Origin: Marsupella aquatica
Lineage: Eukaryota; Marchantiophyta
Assembly (NCBI GenBank): GCA_973895155.1
Contig: OZ316894.1
Span: 15,996,001-16,060,000, forward strand
Direction: 5' to 3'
DNA length: 64,000 nt
Shown here: in pieces, positions 1 to 10,766 of the stretch
Layout of the letters: each line of letters starts with the position of its first letter
Numbering within the stretch: the first letter of the stretch is position 1
Made by a program: the position numbers and the translations under genes
The notes under the pieces: generated by a model
The model's input: the letters and a program-made list of their open reading frames with translations, nothing else
Database searches by the model: none
Told to the model about the DNA's origin: nothing

Positions 1-550
1 GCAAAAGTGATGTTATTGTGTGTAGGATAGTCTAGTTGACTCTTCTCCAATCTGCGAGGGCCATAGTCCCGAACTCTGGCTTTTTAGTGAACTATGAAGA
101 AAGCATCAGGTTATTCAGTTTTAGCTAAGTGGATTTTCTGTCCATTGTCAGCAGAGTAGAGGGAATGATGCGTGATAACTTGACAATTTTTTTATCAAGA
201 ATCATAAGAATCTCAGTTGTAGCACCTGTCTATCACGATAATAGCAGAAACATTGATCTCGAATTTAGGGTAAGAGCTACAATGATTATGCAAATAAAAC
301 CCGAACCTTCAAAGAGCTTAATGGGCAAGGATTGTTTTCCCAGCTTTGTATTTTCTCACTCCCTCTCACCGTTTTCAAGTAAAGAACAGTTCCGATCCTT
401 CAATGAAGAGGCAGTCTTCATGGAATTCTTCAGCAGTAATGCTGGTTGAAGCCGAGACAACATTCACTAAGTTCTTTCTTTGAGAAGGAGCTGATGGGCT
501 CACTATTTGCAGAGGAAAGCTACCCAGAATCAATTGATATCATTTTTCAG
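1..550. other. Spacer without a recognised gene
   Basis: No reading frame here has homology I recognise or plausible splice structure. The longest open frame (129-449, +) has an unstructured composition and no family motif. The stretch lies downstream of the 3' end of the minus-strand GEMIN2 gene. Confidence 0.6.
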
Positions 551-770
551 AGTGCACAATCCTAATAATACAAGATATCCATATCTCATGATGTACATCC
601 CATAACATCTGACGAGTCCTATAATACTCAGATTTGCGATGGTGTGACCGAACTCAACAGTTAGCACATCACTTCATAGTGCGCAATCCTAATATTATAT
701 CTCAAGATGTACAAACTATAACATCTGACGAGTCCTATAACGCTCAGATTTGTGATGGCGTGACCAAACT
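551..770. repeat. Two-copy imperfect direct repeat, period about 120 bp
   Basis: The block starting near 551 recurs near 678. Both carry the same order of landmarks: a CAATCCTAATA stretch, a 'gatgtac' element, then ACATCTGACGAGTCCTATAA (from about 605 and 721) and an ending CTCAGATTTG. Copies differ by scattered substitutions and small indels, so the duplication is not recent. No coding potential is seen. Confidence 0.75.
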
Positions 771-993
771 CACCAGATCCGCTGGACTTCTGGCTGCTTC
801 TGGTTGGCATTACAGAATAGCAGACGGTGACCTACCTCTATCTGAGAATCACTTAGTCAACTTTCGCGCGCAACAATAGTAGGACACACATGGCAGGTAG
901 AAAGTATTCACACTCAGATTACATAAAAGATTGTGCTCATGGACATCACCGTCACAAACCCATCAAATTCAGACACAGCAACTGCTAGGGCAA

Positions 994-3900
994 TTATGCT
1001 TCTGCTTGTCCAAAGTAGACACCGGCAACTGTAATTACCACATTCAAGAGGTAAAGATCCTCGTCATCTCTTGTTTGCTTCAACGCTCTCACGCCTGAAC
1101 AATGTCTCAACATGGCACGAAAGGCAGCACTAGTTTGGGAATCAAGAGGCACGTCTACCACAGCCGAGAGAGCTAAAAGCCAAAGCGCTCGGTCTCTAGG
1201 TAGTCCATCCACATTCTCCAGCCAAGATACATGATGTCTAAACAGAGCAGCTCGAGAAACTTCATCCAGACACAGCAGTAGGTGTATGAAAGGAAGCTGT
1301 GAAACTCCAACCAGCTGAAAAACTTTGTTGAAAACTTCCTCTAGTGGTCCATCAATCCTGAATTCGGTGATGTGAGCGGACGCATCCAAGTTTTCCTCAG
1401 GCTCATCCACTAAAACATTTCCAGAGCGGAAAATCTCCAAGCCAATTAGTGAATCCCTGAAGTCAGCAGTTGGCAGGTCGACATCGTCAATCTCGGGGAT
1501 ATCAGTATCAGAAAAAGACGGCAGTGTAGCTTCCATCTCACCTCGGAAACCTTCAGGGTCTCCAATGGTTAAGGAGTCCACATGAGAATCAATCCCGCTA
1601 TAGAACTCACCAAATTCCCCTTCATCAAGAGTCCAATCCTCCCCACCTAACGACGTCATGAAGTCTGCAGTCTCCGAGTGGTCATCTTCACGTTCAACTA
1701 CCGCAAAGGTAGAAGACAGTTGTGTGGATTGAACTGCATGTTCTGTATCCTCAAATCCTCTAGTAAATGGACAATTGCCTTCGGTCTCAATTCCAGTAAA
1801 TGACTCCAGATCTGCGTGAGCAACAGCAACAGTGTGATCATGAGATCCAGTAGAACCACAGAAGTCAGCAGTCATCAGCTGGTCCCTTTCGATGTAACCT
1901 GGAGGAGGATGAGAAGACAGTGGCCTCATGCCTTCGTCGTCACCAGGTTCTCCGATGGTCAGGTGCTCGAAATGATTGATGATTTCAAAGGATGAACCGT
2001 CCACATTACCCACTTCCGTGAGATTGGCCCTTTGCGAGTCGAATGACTTTGCACGTTGTCCTAGACCATCGTCAGGCTCAGATATGCCGGTAGAAAAAGC
2101 AGCAGTCCCAACTTCAATGTCATCGTCAGCCTCCGGAGACTCCCCATTGATCAAATACACAGATTCGTTAAATAAATACTCCGGCTCACGAGTAGGCACG
2201 TATTCAGTGATCAATCCGAGGTCAATCACGTAGCTTGACTCTATAGACCCTGCATGGAACAGGGGTTCAATTTTGGACTCTACTAGTTCTATGAAAGGCT
2301 CTAAAAGTTCTTTCTCGTTCAAATATTCTGATCTATTTTCTATGGCTGTAAATTCACGGTCGTTTTTGGCAGACTCGACCGACGGCAGTAGTGATGTTTC
2401 AGCCTCAATTACGCTTTCTTCGTTTCCAGGTTCTGCTGTTAACTCCTTCGTCGTGACCGTATCAACTTCCTTGGGTTCCTCATCCTGCAGTGACGTTGTA
2501 GATCCAAAACACCGCATCTCCCAAGCTGCTTTATTGCGTAGAGAGGGAATTCGCTCTGCTGTGGGTGGGGCACTTATATTGGACAGAGCCTGCGCAGAAT
2601 GCAGGAAATGATTGAAAGTCAGTCAAATCACGGAATCAACAACATGGATAAATAGGAAACAGAACCCGCGAAAAGAATATGTCGAAGGCAGGAAAGCTAT
2701 GACTCGAATGTTGGACAGAACAAATAACGCACCATCCTCAGCAACGAGAAATCCCCTAAAAACTGGTTCTCCCACTCCTTCGACGGACGCAAATCCAAAG
2801 GACACTCTGGAATCTCTGGCAGTTCTGGCATGTATGGTGTCTGTTCTGATACCAACTTTGCCGGGTCGATCTCTGCCACCACTACCTTCGGACACCGTGC
2901 AGCTTCATATCTGGTGATCAAAGTTATCAACAATAGACGTCAATAGTCTTTCAAACATACCTGACAGATACAAAAGCGCATGACAAGCATTTCGACTTCA
3001 CGATGAGTCCGGGGACAGATGACACCAACACATGCAAGGACTGTTGACGAATTTTAGACAGATGCCTGCTCATGGAGATCGAAGACCTTCGTAGTGCAGA
3101 AGTTGGTTGCAAGCCTGACTTACTTAACGCGGCGTAGGTATTCCCATCCATCCACAGGCTCCCCGGATTCAAAATCAGGTTCACCTTCCACAGCAAAAGC
3201 TTGGGGCTGAAAACTCTCCACTTCAGGCAGGTCTTCGTCGTAGAATGACTCAGAATTTCGTAAACCCTTTGCTCCGTGTCTTCGCCTCCCGATATTCTCA
3301 TTGACTCTACGCAAGCTTGCATCCGACGAATCCTCGAGAAGATTGGGATCTTCTTGATGTTCATCTTGGTCTGACCCTGCAGTGGTAACAGAGTATGAAC
3401 AGCTTGGTCCATGAACTCAACCCAAGTGGCCTCGACTGGTCTTCATGCCATGACACTACCAGAAATAAATACAAACCTTTAATTCCTGACACGACGGTTA
3501 CTCTACCAACGTTACGTCTCTATCTTGAGACAGGTCAAGGGTTTATGTCAGAGAGCAATCAATGCATAATCCACAAATTTCCAAATTGCGGGTAGGGAAC
3601 CAGATTGACCGGTATCCAACAGAAATTATGGCTAACGATCCACCTAATTTCCTGCGATTGATGTGTGAGAATTGAATCACCACAGAACGCTGTGCAATTT
3701 TCAGTTTATCCGCTGGTCGCAAGCATACGATTCAACACACCTGATCAAACTGTTACTAATTCGTTTGAGAGAATTTTCTGACTGACAATCTACATGTATT
3801 GAGAATTGGACCCCCGGAAAACCCTCTGTAGTTACAGTTCATCCGCTGATCAGGAGACAACAATGAGATTCATTCTAACGCAGTTGTCGAAAATACATAC

Positions 3901-4238
3901 CTAAGGCGTTCAAGTGGTCGAAAATACATACCTAAGGCGTTCATGGAGACTGTCTTTAGGGCCTCGCGTTTTGCCTTGCTGCGTAACCGCCTCTCGCTGT
4001 TCTTGCTTCTTCGCCTCAAATGGCTGGATTCTGGAATTGCGAGCAGCTCCTCAAGCTCATCCGCGATTTCTGGGCCCAAATCCTTGAGATGCTGCATCCA
4101 CCATTCCTCGTGCTGCAAGTGCCCCCCAAGTGCGGTGTGCTGCAACCTCAAGAGCTCGTCCCTGTCATACCGGAAAGGGCCAGCCGGCCTTTTCAGCTGC
4201 CGGTGACAAGCTTCAGGCTCACACTCGTCGTCTGCCAT
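994..4238 (-). CDS. GEMIN2: GEMIN2 (SIP1), SMN-complex spliceosomal snRNP assembly factor, four exons
   Basis: Gemin2 binds SMN and the Sm ring and helps assemble spliceosomal snRNPs in the cytoplasm. Exons inferred on the minus strand: 4238-3932 (ATG at 4238), 3376-3124, 2910-2733 and about 2517-994 (TAA). The first two joins are in frame at GT-AG sites. The third acceptor (gggag before 2517) is weak, so that edge is uncertain. The family core is clear. WEYLRRVKYEAARCPKVVVA spans exons 2-3 and is followed by an IDP element and KEWENQFLGDFSLLR. The C-terminal helical domain is in the last ~115 residues (FNKVFQLVGVSQLPFIHLLL, RDRALWLLALSAVVDVPLDS, LNVVITVAGVYFGQ). About 390 acidic, low-complexity residues separate these two parts, giving roughly 750 residues, much longer than animal Gemin2. 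The N-terminus is basic (RRRSKNSERRLRSKAKRE). Confidence 0.9.
3890..3945 (-). promoter_or_regulatory. Duplicated 5' splice donor at GEMIN2 exon 1
   Basis: A 27-bp unit containing the exon end and donor (CCTTAG|GTATGT on the minus strand) is present twice, 31 bp apart. The upstream donor follows base 3932 and the downstream donor follows base 3901. Only the upstream site keeps the reading frame into exon 2. The downstream one adds 31 nt and runs into a TGA shortly after the junction. Both sites have equally good donor sequence. Confidence 0.75.
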
Positions 4239-4321
4239 CGACGAACTTTAAGCCCTCACCAGACGAGCAAACAATCACTCGACACGGCCACTATAAAATT
4301 CAATTCGCCTCAAACGACTCG

Positions 4322-4345
4322 GAACCCCTAAACCCCTAAACCCAT
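4322..4345. promoter_or_regulatory. Telobox-like TAAACCC repeats upstream of GEMIN2
   Basis: Two consecutive CCCCTAAACCC-type units lie about 90 bp upstream of the GEMIN2 start codon. In plants, teloboxes (AAACCCTA) are common in promoters of translation and RNP genes. The units here are imperfect (CCCC instead of CCC), so the regulatory reading is inference. Confidence 0.4.
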
Positions 4346-4935
4346 TTCGTCCAGACTAGTCGGGTGCCATTTTATTCATACTTTCACGATAAAGAATCGG
4401 GTGCACATGCTACAGCGAAGCGGTTGAATCCTCGATTTGAAGTTCCCTCCCACTGCTGTGCTGAAGGTTGGGCCGTCCCTCGCCACCTCCTTTCGCTATT
4501 GCTTGCAAGAAACTAAGGGAGACTAACAACAATTCTACTTGTGAACAGAACAGTAGACAGAGCTTCGTAGATCGCATTAGGGCGGGTCAAAGATATGGCC
4601 TAAAGAGCTACAGTACATAAATACAAGCCCCATAAGAATCTTAAGTCCAAAAAGTTTCAGCCCATAAGCCTTTGCTTAGGGCCATAGTTTGACACACCCT
4701 ATTTCATAGAGTCCGCACTCTGCATACAAGACTGGCAATAGTAGGTTGGGTGTGCATGTCACCAACACCATTGGCGGTCAAAGGGCGACTGTGGTCAACT
4801 AGGCTTCGAGTTGGTCTCAAACATTGGGGCGTGTCCAAAGAGGGCCATAAGTGAGGTACTCCTATGGACATAAAATGATTTTAGCGTTGGGACACAAATC
4901 TTTCTGGGCTGCCTGTATATGTGCCCCCAAAGGAT

Positions 4936-5139
4936 CAGACTCTACCTATATTGTGGCCCGCAAGGATCAGACGTCTAAGAAGCCACGGCCATAAGACCTT
5001 GCTTATGGCATTGCTTTAACATGCCTTACTCCTTTCTTATTAGAGAGTCTCAAAATGGAGACTCTACCTATATTGTGCCGCGCAAGGATCAGACGTGTAA
5101 GAAGCCACGGCCAGAAGACCTTGCTTATGGCATTGCTTT
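4936..5139. repeat. Direct repeat of ~82 bp, two close copies
   Basis: Copies at about 4936-5017 and 5058-5139 share GACTCTACCTATATTGTG, CGCAAGGATCAGACG, AAGAAGCCACGGCC and GACCTTGCTTATGGCATTGC in the same order, with only a few substitutions. A more diverged relative with 'cccataagcctttgcttagggccatag' lies near 4650-4700. The unit spacing is about 122 bp. Confidence 0.8.
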
Positions 5140-5257
5140 GACACACTTTATTACTTTAGTATGTGAGATTCTCAAAATGGACTGTGAGTGAAAGTTATAT
5201 ATGGTCCATCCCATCACTCTAGTTATGTGACCCAGTTAAGGATGTTACAAAATTGGA

Positions 5258-5271
5258 GGGGGGGGGGGGGG
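5258..5271. repeat. Homopolymer run of 14 G
   Basis: Fourteen consecutive G residues on the plus strand, followed by GCAGCAATGACCTGCCC and a second AATGACCTGCCCC. Such runs are prone to length polymorphism and sequencing error. Confidence 0.95.
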
Positions 5272-6149
5272 CAGCAATGACCTGCCCAATGACCTGCCCC
5301 ATAACATATGAGGGTTAAGATCTCACCTGAGTCTGATGACATACATCCCTTTGCCTTCATTCTTAGTCAGCCGCCACCCCAAATGCACCAACCACCACCA
5401 TGTAAGGCCCAAACCCATTTGCATTGAATTGTAACTTTGTGGAATTCTGGATTTTAAGATTTTTGCCTATACTTATGGGAAAGTTATGAAGGTGATTGGC
5501 TAAGTGTGGAGCCCCTGGGCTTACAGTAGCAAAGATTGGCTCTCACTACTTTTATGAGATTTCCCATAACTCAAAGCATTATGGGACCACATTATCTAGT
5601 ATGGCTGGGTTTTGAGAAGCCCTACTACAGTACTGTAGTACCATCTTAGTTTGCGTCCCCCAAATAAACCAGAGTTGTGCGGTCACAATATCACTGTTGT
5701 GACAATATGGTACAAGATAGGGTTTGGGGTCATATGGGGGTCATTTTGGGGTCATTGTGAAACCTAGAAAGAGTTTTTCATATAAAATTTAAGAATATTC
5801 TGAGGGTTGTGGTGTAACATGGAGTTTTCACTTATTTATGGTTTCTAAAATGAAAACAAGAGTACACTATCCTTGCCTTGGGTTATTTCAAAAGGAAGGA
5901 CAACCACTGGTGCCCAGTAACAAGGCCAGTCCTCGATGACCAGCCTCCTTGGCCAACAAGGCTTTGCATTGGCCTCAAACAATAGTGACTGGCCAAAGCT
6001 TTGCATTGGCCTCAAACAATCCTCAAACAATACTGACTCTTTTTTGGGTTTTACCTTTGACTTTCACACTTAGGGCAGCATCAGGTGGCAGTGAGTACAA
6101 AAATTCATAAATGACTTTCTAGGGACTTGTAGCCCTGAATGTCCCTAGC

Positions 6150-6665
6150 CTTGCCTGGAGGAAAGAGAGACCAATGGGGAAACTATCTGAGAAGAACTGG
6201 GCATTCGACTGAAAGAGACTAAATCAACAACTTGCTCTAAATGGCTTTCAAATTATTGAGTACCCCACAAAAATTCTGCATGCCCCCTTGATCAGACTGA
6301 GACAATGGAACTAATTTCAAAGCCACTTGCTCTACGTTAAGCACGTAAGCGTGGGCCAGACTTGAATGAGTATTTTACAGGAAAGCAGGCTTGCAAATTC
6401 GGAGCCACAGCTGAATGAATGAGCCTATCGTTAGAATCACCTGTAGTTGCTGACATAGGACCATCCACAGAGCACACAGGGGCAGCAAAACCGATTGATG
6501 AAATTTTGATAAAATTCTGATTGATCAGTTGACAATGGGAAATGATTACCACTTGCAATGCAGACCTAATAAGCAAGTCAAAGTTTTGCTTGAAAGAAGC
6601 GACCAATGTTGATGCCAATGAGGCCAAACTCTGCGTATGAGGCGAGCAATATATCAGAACTGATG
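6150..6665. repeat. Left arm of a long-range inverted repeat (partner 17220-17745)
   Basis: The sequence from about 6150 to 6665 is nearly the reverse complement of 17220-17745. Shared landmarks include TGGGCCAGACTTGAATGAGT, ATGAATGAGCCTATCGTTAG, TTGCTGACATAGGACCATCC and CCAATGTTGATGCCAATGAG. Identity looks well above 90 percent by eye, with small indels (for example 'gataaaattct' only in this arm). Neither arm has a convincing open frame. It may be a non-autonomous mobile element or a duplicated non-coding block. Confidence 0.85.
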
Positions 6666-6724
6666 CCCATTTTTGGAAATATTTGTTTATTTAAATACCT
6701 GGCGCGAGCGCTTGTTGCCATGAA

Positions 6725-6998
6725 CCGGCCATAGGCTGAGTGGTAGCTGCGCTCAATGGGGCCCAAGAGGTCCTAGGTTTGAATCCTGCCTTGGGCCCAT
6801 TCTCCTTTCAACATCCATCCCACCCAAAAGTGGGGTTCATTCATGCTCTTTAAAACTAAAAACAATGTAAAGGGCAGGTAGCAGGCACAGGTAGCTATGT
6901 ACTGGCTTGGGGGTCTCACTATATGGATGTCTCCCCATCACCTACGACCTTTTTAGGCCTTGGACCCCCTAAAATGTAAGAGTTTAAAAAAAAAATCA
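6725..6998 (+). mobile_element. tRNA-derived SINE-like element with A-tail
   Basis: The 5' part looks like a tRNA. It has an A-box-like TAGGCTGAGTGG at 6732-6743, similar to Leu/Ser tRNAs, and a B-box-like GGTTTGAATCC at 6776-6786, about 33 bp apart. There is no acceptor-stem pairing or complete cloverleaf, so it is not a functional tRNA. A roughly 200-bp non-tRNA body follows and ends in an A-run (6986-6995). Head, body and A-tail is SINE architecture. I could not identify clear target-site duplications. Confidence 0.5.
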
Positions 6999-7289
6999 AC
7001 CCCTATAAAGTTAGAATATTTCAAAATTTTGGTTTTAAGGACCCTAATGTTCTTATAAATCTCAAAATTAGATTTAAAAGACCCTATTGTTCTTTTCAAA
7101 AAATTCTTAAGTCTTCTCTTTGAATCAATAAAATGACCCCATACTTCATCCCACGTGATATGCCATTTTTGTGAAAGTGAAACCCCCGAGTATGCTAGAG
7201 GATCTTAATGAGACTCGAGATTGACTCTTGTGCTGAACGTCCTTTGTACTCTCCCATGGGGACTACAAGGGTGCAGTTATTATACTTCC

Positions 7290-7470
7290 TTAAAGATAAA
7301 GATAAAGCTTGCAAAGATGAGGGGGAGGGTAGTGAGAAATTGGCCAGGAGGAAAACAGGGGGAGGGGAGGGGAGGGGAGGGGAGAGATAGAGTAAAAAGA
7401 GACAAAAATTGAGGAAGGGGAGAATGAAAAAGGGAGGGAAAGAAAATAGAAGGTTAACCAGCAGGAGAAT
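7290..7470. repeat. Purine-rich (GGGGA/GAAA) low-complexity tract
   Basis: The plus strand is almost entirely A and G, including four tandem GGGGA units near 7360-7385. The open frames in this stretch (both strands) are products of the low complexity and are not called as genes. Confidence 0.85.
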
Positions 7471-7779
7471 ATTTTATTTTCCTGTCCCAATTTTTTTTAA
7501 TTAAAAAGTATATCTTCGTGTATTTAAAATATTAATCATTTCAATTTTAATAAAAATTGCATCATTTTGTTGGGTGATCCTGCTTTGACTCTCTGATGTA
7601 ATGACCAATGTCACCCATCTGACATCTCTATGTGCTCACCTTCATCCTCCTTGACAATAACAGGTTCACAATAGTGACCAAAATTACAACTTTTGCAACA
7701 ATGACAAACACCATCAAACAATGACATGTTTTTGCAGCGCATAGGGAATGACTTTGCCTGCATTTTTTTGTGTTTCCTG

Positions 7780-8125
7780 GGCAACTTTGCCTTGCCTTGA
7801 CATCTTTGTCTCCTTACAACACTGTTTCCTCACCTAGACACTTGTTTCTCCCTTCAATTTCTCACATCTACATTTTCTATGCAACGCACATTCAAGTATT
7901 TTTTTGTGTTCTTTACCTCAACATGACATCTTTCCCTCACCTTTGGCGGCTTTCTCTTCTCAACATGTTTTCCTCATTTTTGTATCTTTTTCTCACCTCA
8001 TTATCTTTTCTCTCCTTGATATCTTTTTCTCACCTTGATTTCTTTTCCTCACCTCAACATCTTTTCTCTCATCGACAGCCTTTTTCACCTCAACATCTTT
8101 TGTGCAACACACATGCATCAAGCTA
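7780..8125. repeat. Degenerate pyrimidine-rich minisatellite
   Basis: Units resembling 'ctcacctcaacatctttt' recur many times with variation (CTCACCTAGACAC, CTCACCTTGATTTC, CTCACCTCAACATCTTTT). The resulting 118-residue open frame is only a phenylalanine/serine/leucine-rich translation of the repeat and is not called. Confidence 0.75.
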
Positions 8126-9900
8126 GTATGATATAAATGATAAAGCAAAATAGGATTAAGTTTATGTAAAGTTCCCCCAAATCAATAGTACACCCCTCCA
8201 CAATTATCCAGGAATCTCTATGATTCTTGACTTGTTGCCACACACACATCTTTTTTGGGTTGAACAATACATTTGCCAACTTTTTTAGAGTAGGGATTAG
8301 GCAAACTCATTGAGGTGAGCTCAAAACAATCCAATTAATGACTGAAATTCCCTCAATCCTATCTTCTGCACCCCTTACCACTCTTCAGCTTGGGAGATAA
8401 TGATGTGTACGAGCAAACAATATTTTTTCTGTTCCCGCGGGAAAACCCCACTTCACTAGAAAACTTACTAACAGCCAAAACCTGGTTAGTATAACCCAAT
8501 TTGAGGACTCCTCTTTTGGCTAGTCAACTCACTAGCCATATGGAGTCTTAGAAATGCACTAGAAATGCAAACGTCAACAAGAATCAAAACTAAGATATCA
8601 AGAACCACTTGTGACTCACTTGCATACTCTCCTCTCTCACATCATACAATACCTCCACCTTGAGGGTGGGTCTCTTGCTGTGACAACTATCAAACATGAC
8701 AGGGAGCAAGATGGGATGACGGCAATAGGCTCACCCCCAAGGTGAAGGGTGGTAGCGGGATGTACCAATCACGGTTGAAGGGAGTTACAACCATCCATTC
8801 ATAAAAGGTTCTGACTCTTGTGTTTTCAATTAACAGACAAGGGCCCTTTTTCACCGAGCATTGCAGTTACCAAAAAGAGGAAAATTCAAACCTTGGCGCC
8901 CATTGCAAGCATATTTCTTAGTGGCAAAATTTTGCTAGTTCCACCTCTCTAAAAAGTCCTTGCCACCTCTAGCAAAAGAATGTTTTCCTTTGAACACAAG
9001 GCGATCATGCTATATTCTAATAGTTGGCTACGGTGCACTGTGTTGAATAGTGCCTGGGGCATTACATTTGAGTTTTGACGATCTGTTTCCTTTTTGCACT
9101 TGCAAGGCATTGCTGTATTCAAATGTTGCCTTGGTGTTTGAATATTGGGCTTGTGATATGATTTGTGAATTTTATACCTTTTTGTGAATTTGACAGTTTA
9201 GGGTCAAATTTAAACAAAGCTTCCAACTCAAATGCCCCGGAGTTATGTTAAATAGCCATTTTGTTCAAATTAAAAAAAAAAGTTGTCATGCATGGGACAC
9301 CCCAAAATTTACATTTTATTACACAAGGCCACGTTTGTGAAAGGGAGCGAATTTCCCACCTAGTCACAGACCCCATTAGCTAGAATCAATTGTCATCCTT
9401 AAATCTAGGGAGATTAGATGCAGATTATTACGACTGTAGCATCTTCGCCTTCACGGCTTCACACACAAGTTGACATTCGTCCCACTGAAATGGAAAGACC
9501 TTAAAAACGTATTTACGCTGCCCCTTGCTGCATATGGGGCAATCCACCCATAAACAAACCCACACGGCTCAATTCTGGCCTATGGCTGGTCTCCGTGAAG
9601 ATTGCTCCTTATCCGTCCCTTTTGCAGCCAGCCAGCCCGTCTCCTTTGCCGCGATGGCCCTCTCCAGTCCCACGATTCCTGCCGCTTTCTAAACCATATC
9701 CGGCACTTCTGCTGCAAGCAATCCAATCCACGCTGATCCAGTGAGCTCCGAGTATTCATACTCTTGACCTTGCGAGACGAAGTGGTTGTTGCCCTGTTAC
9801 GGATCTCGTACACTGCTTGAGCTCGTGTGTATTTGGACGAGCAACCTCGAATCCGAAATAGAACCCTGCCCAGCTCAGTTCACCGAGCGAAATTCTAATT
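8126..9900. other. Spacer upstream of psbW, no gene recognised
   Basis: No gene is recognised in either strand. The last few hundred bases before 9908 presumably contain the psbW promoter and 5' leader. I saw no TATA box position I would defend. Confidence 0.55.
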
Positions 9901-9907
9901 TGACGAC

Positions 9908-10766
9908 ATGGCCGCTGTCTCTGTTGCCTCCGTGTGCTCGCCCGTGGCTGCGTGCCCAGTGCAAAAGAATGTGGCTGCATCGTCCTCCGCCTTCCGTGGC
10001 GCCAGCGTTAACGGTGAGTTTCCTGCGTCTTTTCTAATTGTTATATCAAATTGTTGTGTCCCGTTTCTGGCACGCCAGAGTTAGAGCGATTCGATGATAA
10101 GGCTTCTCAGGTTGTCAAATGAAATTTCTGGCCAACACTGTCGCAGATGCAATCCCATCTTGTTAATGAGGTCTCGATGGGAAGTTTAGACTAGATTGGA
10201 AGCTAGGAAATGGAGCACTCCATAATGTTTCTCAACGTCGCGCACGTTGTGTGAACTCTGTTGTACCCGATTAAAACTAGGGTCAAACATGTAAGTGACA
10301 ATACTTCATTGGCCCTGGGATCTGAGTTGTACCCAGTGCTCTTTGGATTCTGTGGTCGGGCCCTGCCGAGCTGTATGTCCATACAGTTCAGAGAGTGTGG
10401 GTTTGGCGAGTGAATGAAGTGAAGTCTCTCTTTGAAATGACGGTCATTTGTTGCTGTATTTCAGGACTTCCTGCTCTGAGAATGAGCCGGTTGGTCTGCT
10501 CCGCCGAGAAAAAGAGCGTGAGCAGCTTGCCCCAGCTGGCTGCTTCGGGAGCGTCGTTCGCTGCCTTCGCTGCCACCAATCCCGGCGCAGCTTTGGCTTT
10601 GGTCGACGAGAGATTGTCAACTGAGGGAACTGGTCTTGGTCTCGGGCTTAGCAACCCCAAGCTCGCATGGATCCTCCTCGGAGTAACTACCCTTATCTGG
10701 ACTCTGTACTTCGTCTACTCCTCAGGGCTTCCGGAGGGCGATGACGATTCAGGCCTGTCCTTGTAG
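9908..10766 (+). CDS. PSBW: PsbW, photosystem II reaction centre W protein precursor, two exons
   Basis: PsbW is a nuclear-encoded single-span thylakoid protein that stabilises photosystem II dimers and supercomplexes. Exon 1 is 9908-10013 (ATG at 9908, donor gtgagt) and exon 2 is 10465-10766 (acceptor ttcag, stop TAG). The join is in frame and gives 135 residues, the usual precursor length. The N-terminus is Ala/Ser/Val-rich, like a chloroplast transit peptide. Next comes an Ala-rich hydrophobic segment ([20 protein letters not shown]), matching the bipartite targeting of this family. The mature part begins near [13 protein letters not shown] and has one membrane span ([20 protein letters not shown]) and the acidic end [10 protein letters not shown]. 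Base 10110 onwards, including exon 2 and about 900 bp of downstream sequence, is duplicated at 15428-16690. This copy is the intact one. Confidence 0.97.

Larger units (their letters stand above)
4346..6150. other. Repeat-rich spacer without a gene
   Basis: No gene is recognised. The spacer holds an ~82-bp direct repeat (4936-5139), a run of 14 G (5258-5271) followed by a duplicated 'caatgacctgccc', and a short duplication of 'gctttgcattggcctcaaac' near 5960-6020. Composition is AT-rich with many short stops. Confidence 0.6.

Noticed and set aside
129-449. 106-residue open frame
   Set aside because: No recognisable motif, no splice context and composition like random translation.
6725-6800. 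A tRNA gene
   Set aside because: A- and B-box-like sequences are present but no acceptor stem or cloverleaf can be drawn, and the element continues into a body with an A-tail, so a SINE-like element fits better.
7208-8126. Several 60-118 residue open frames
   Set aside because: They translate purine- or pyrimidine-rich simple repeats.
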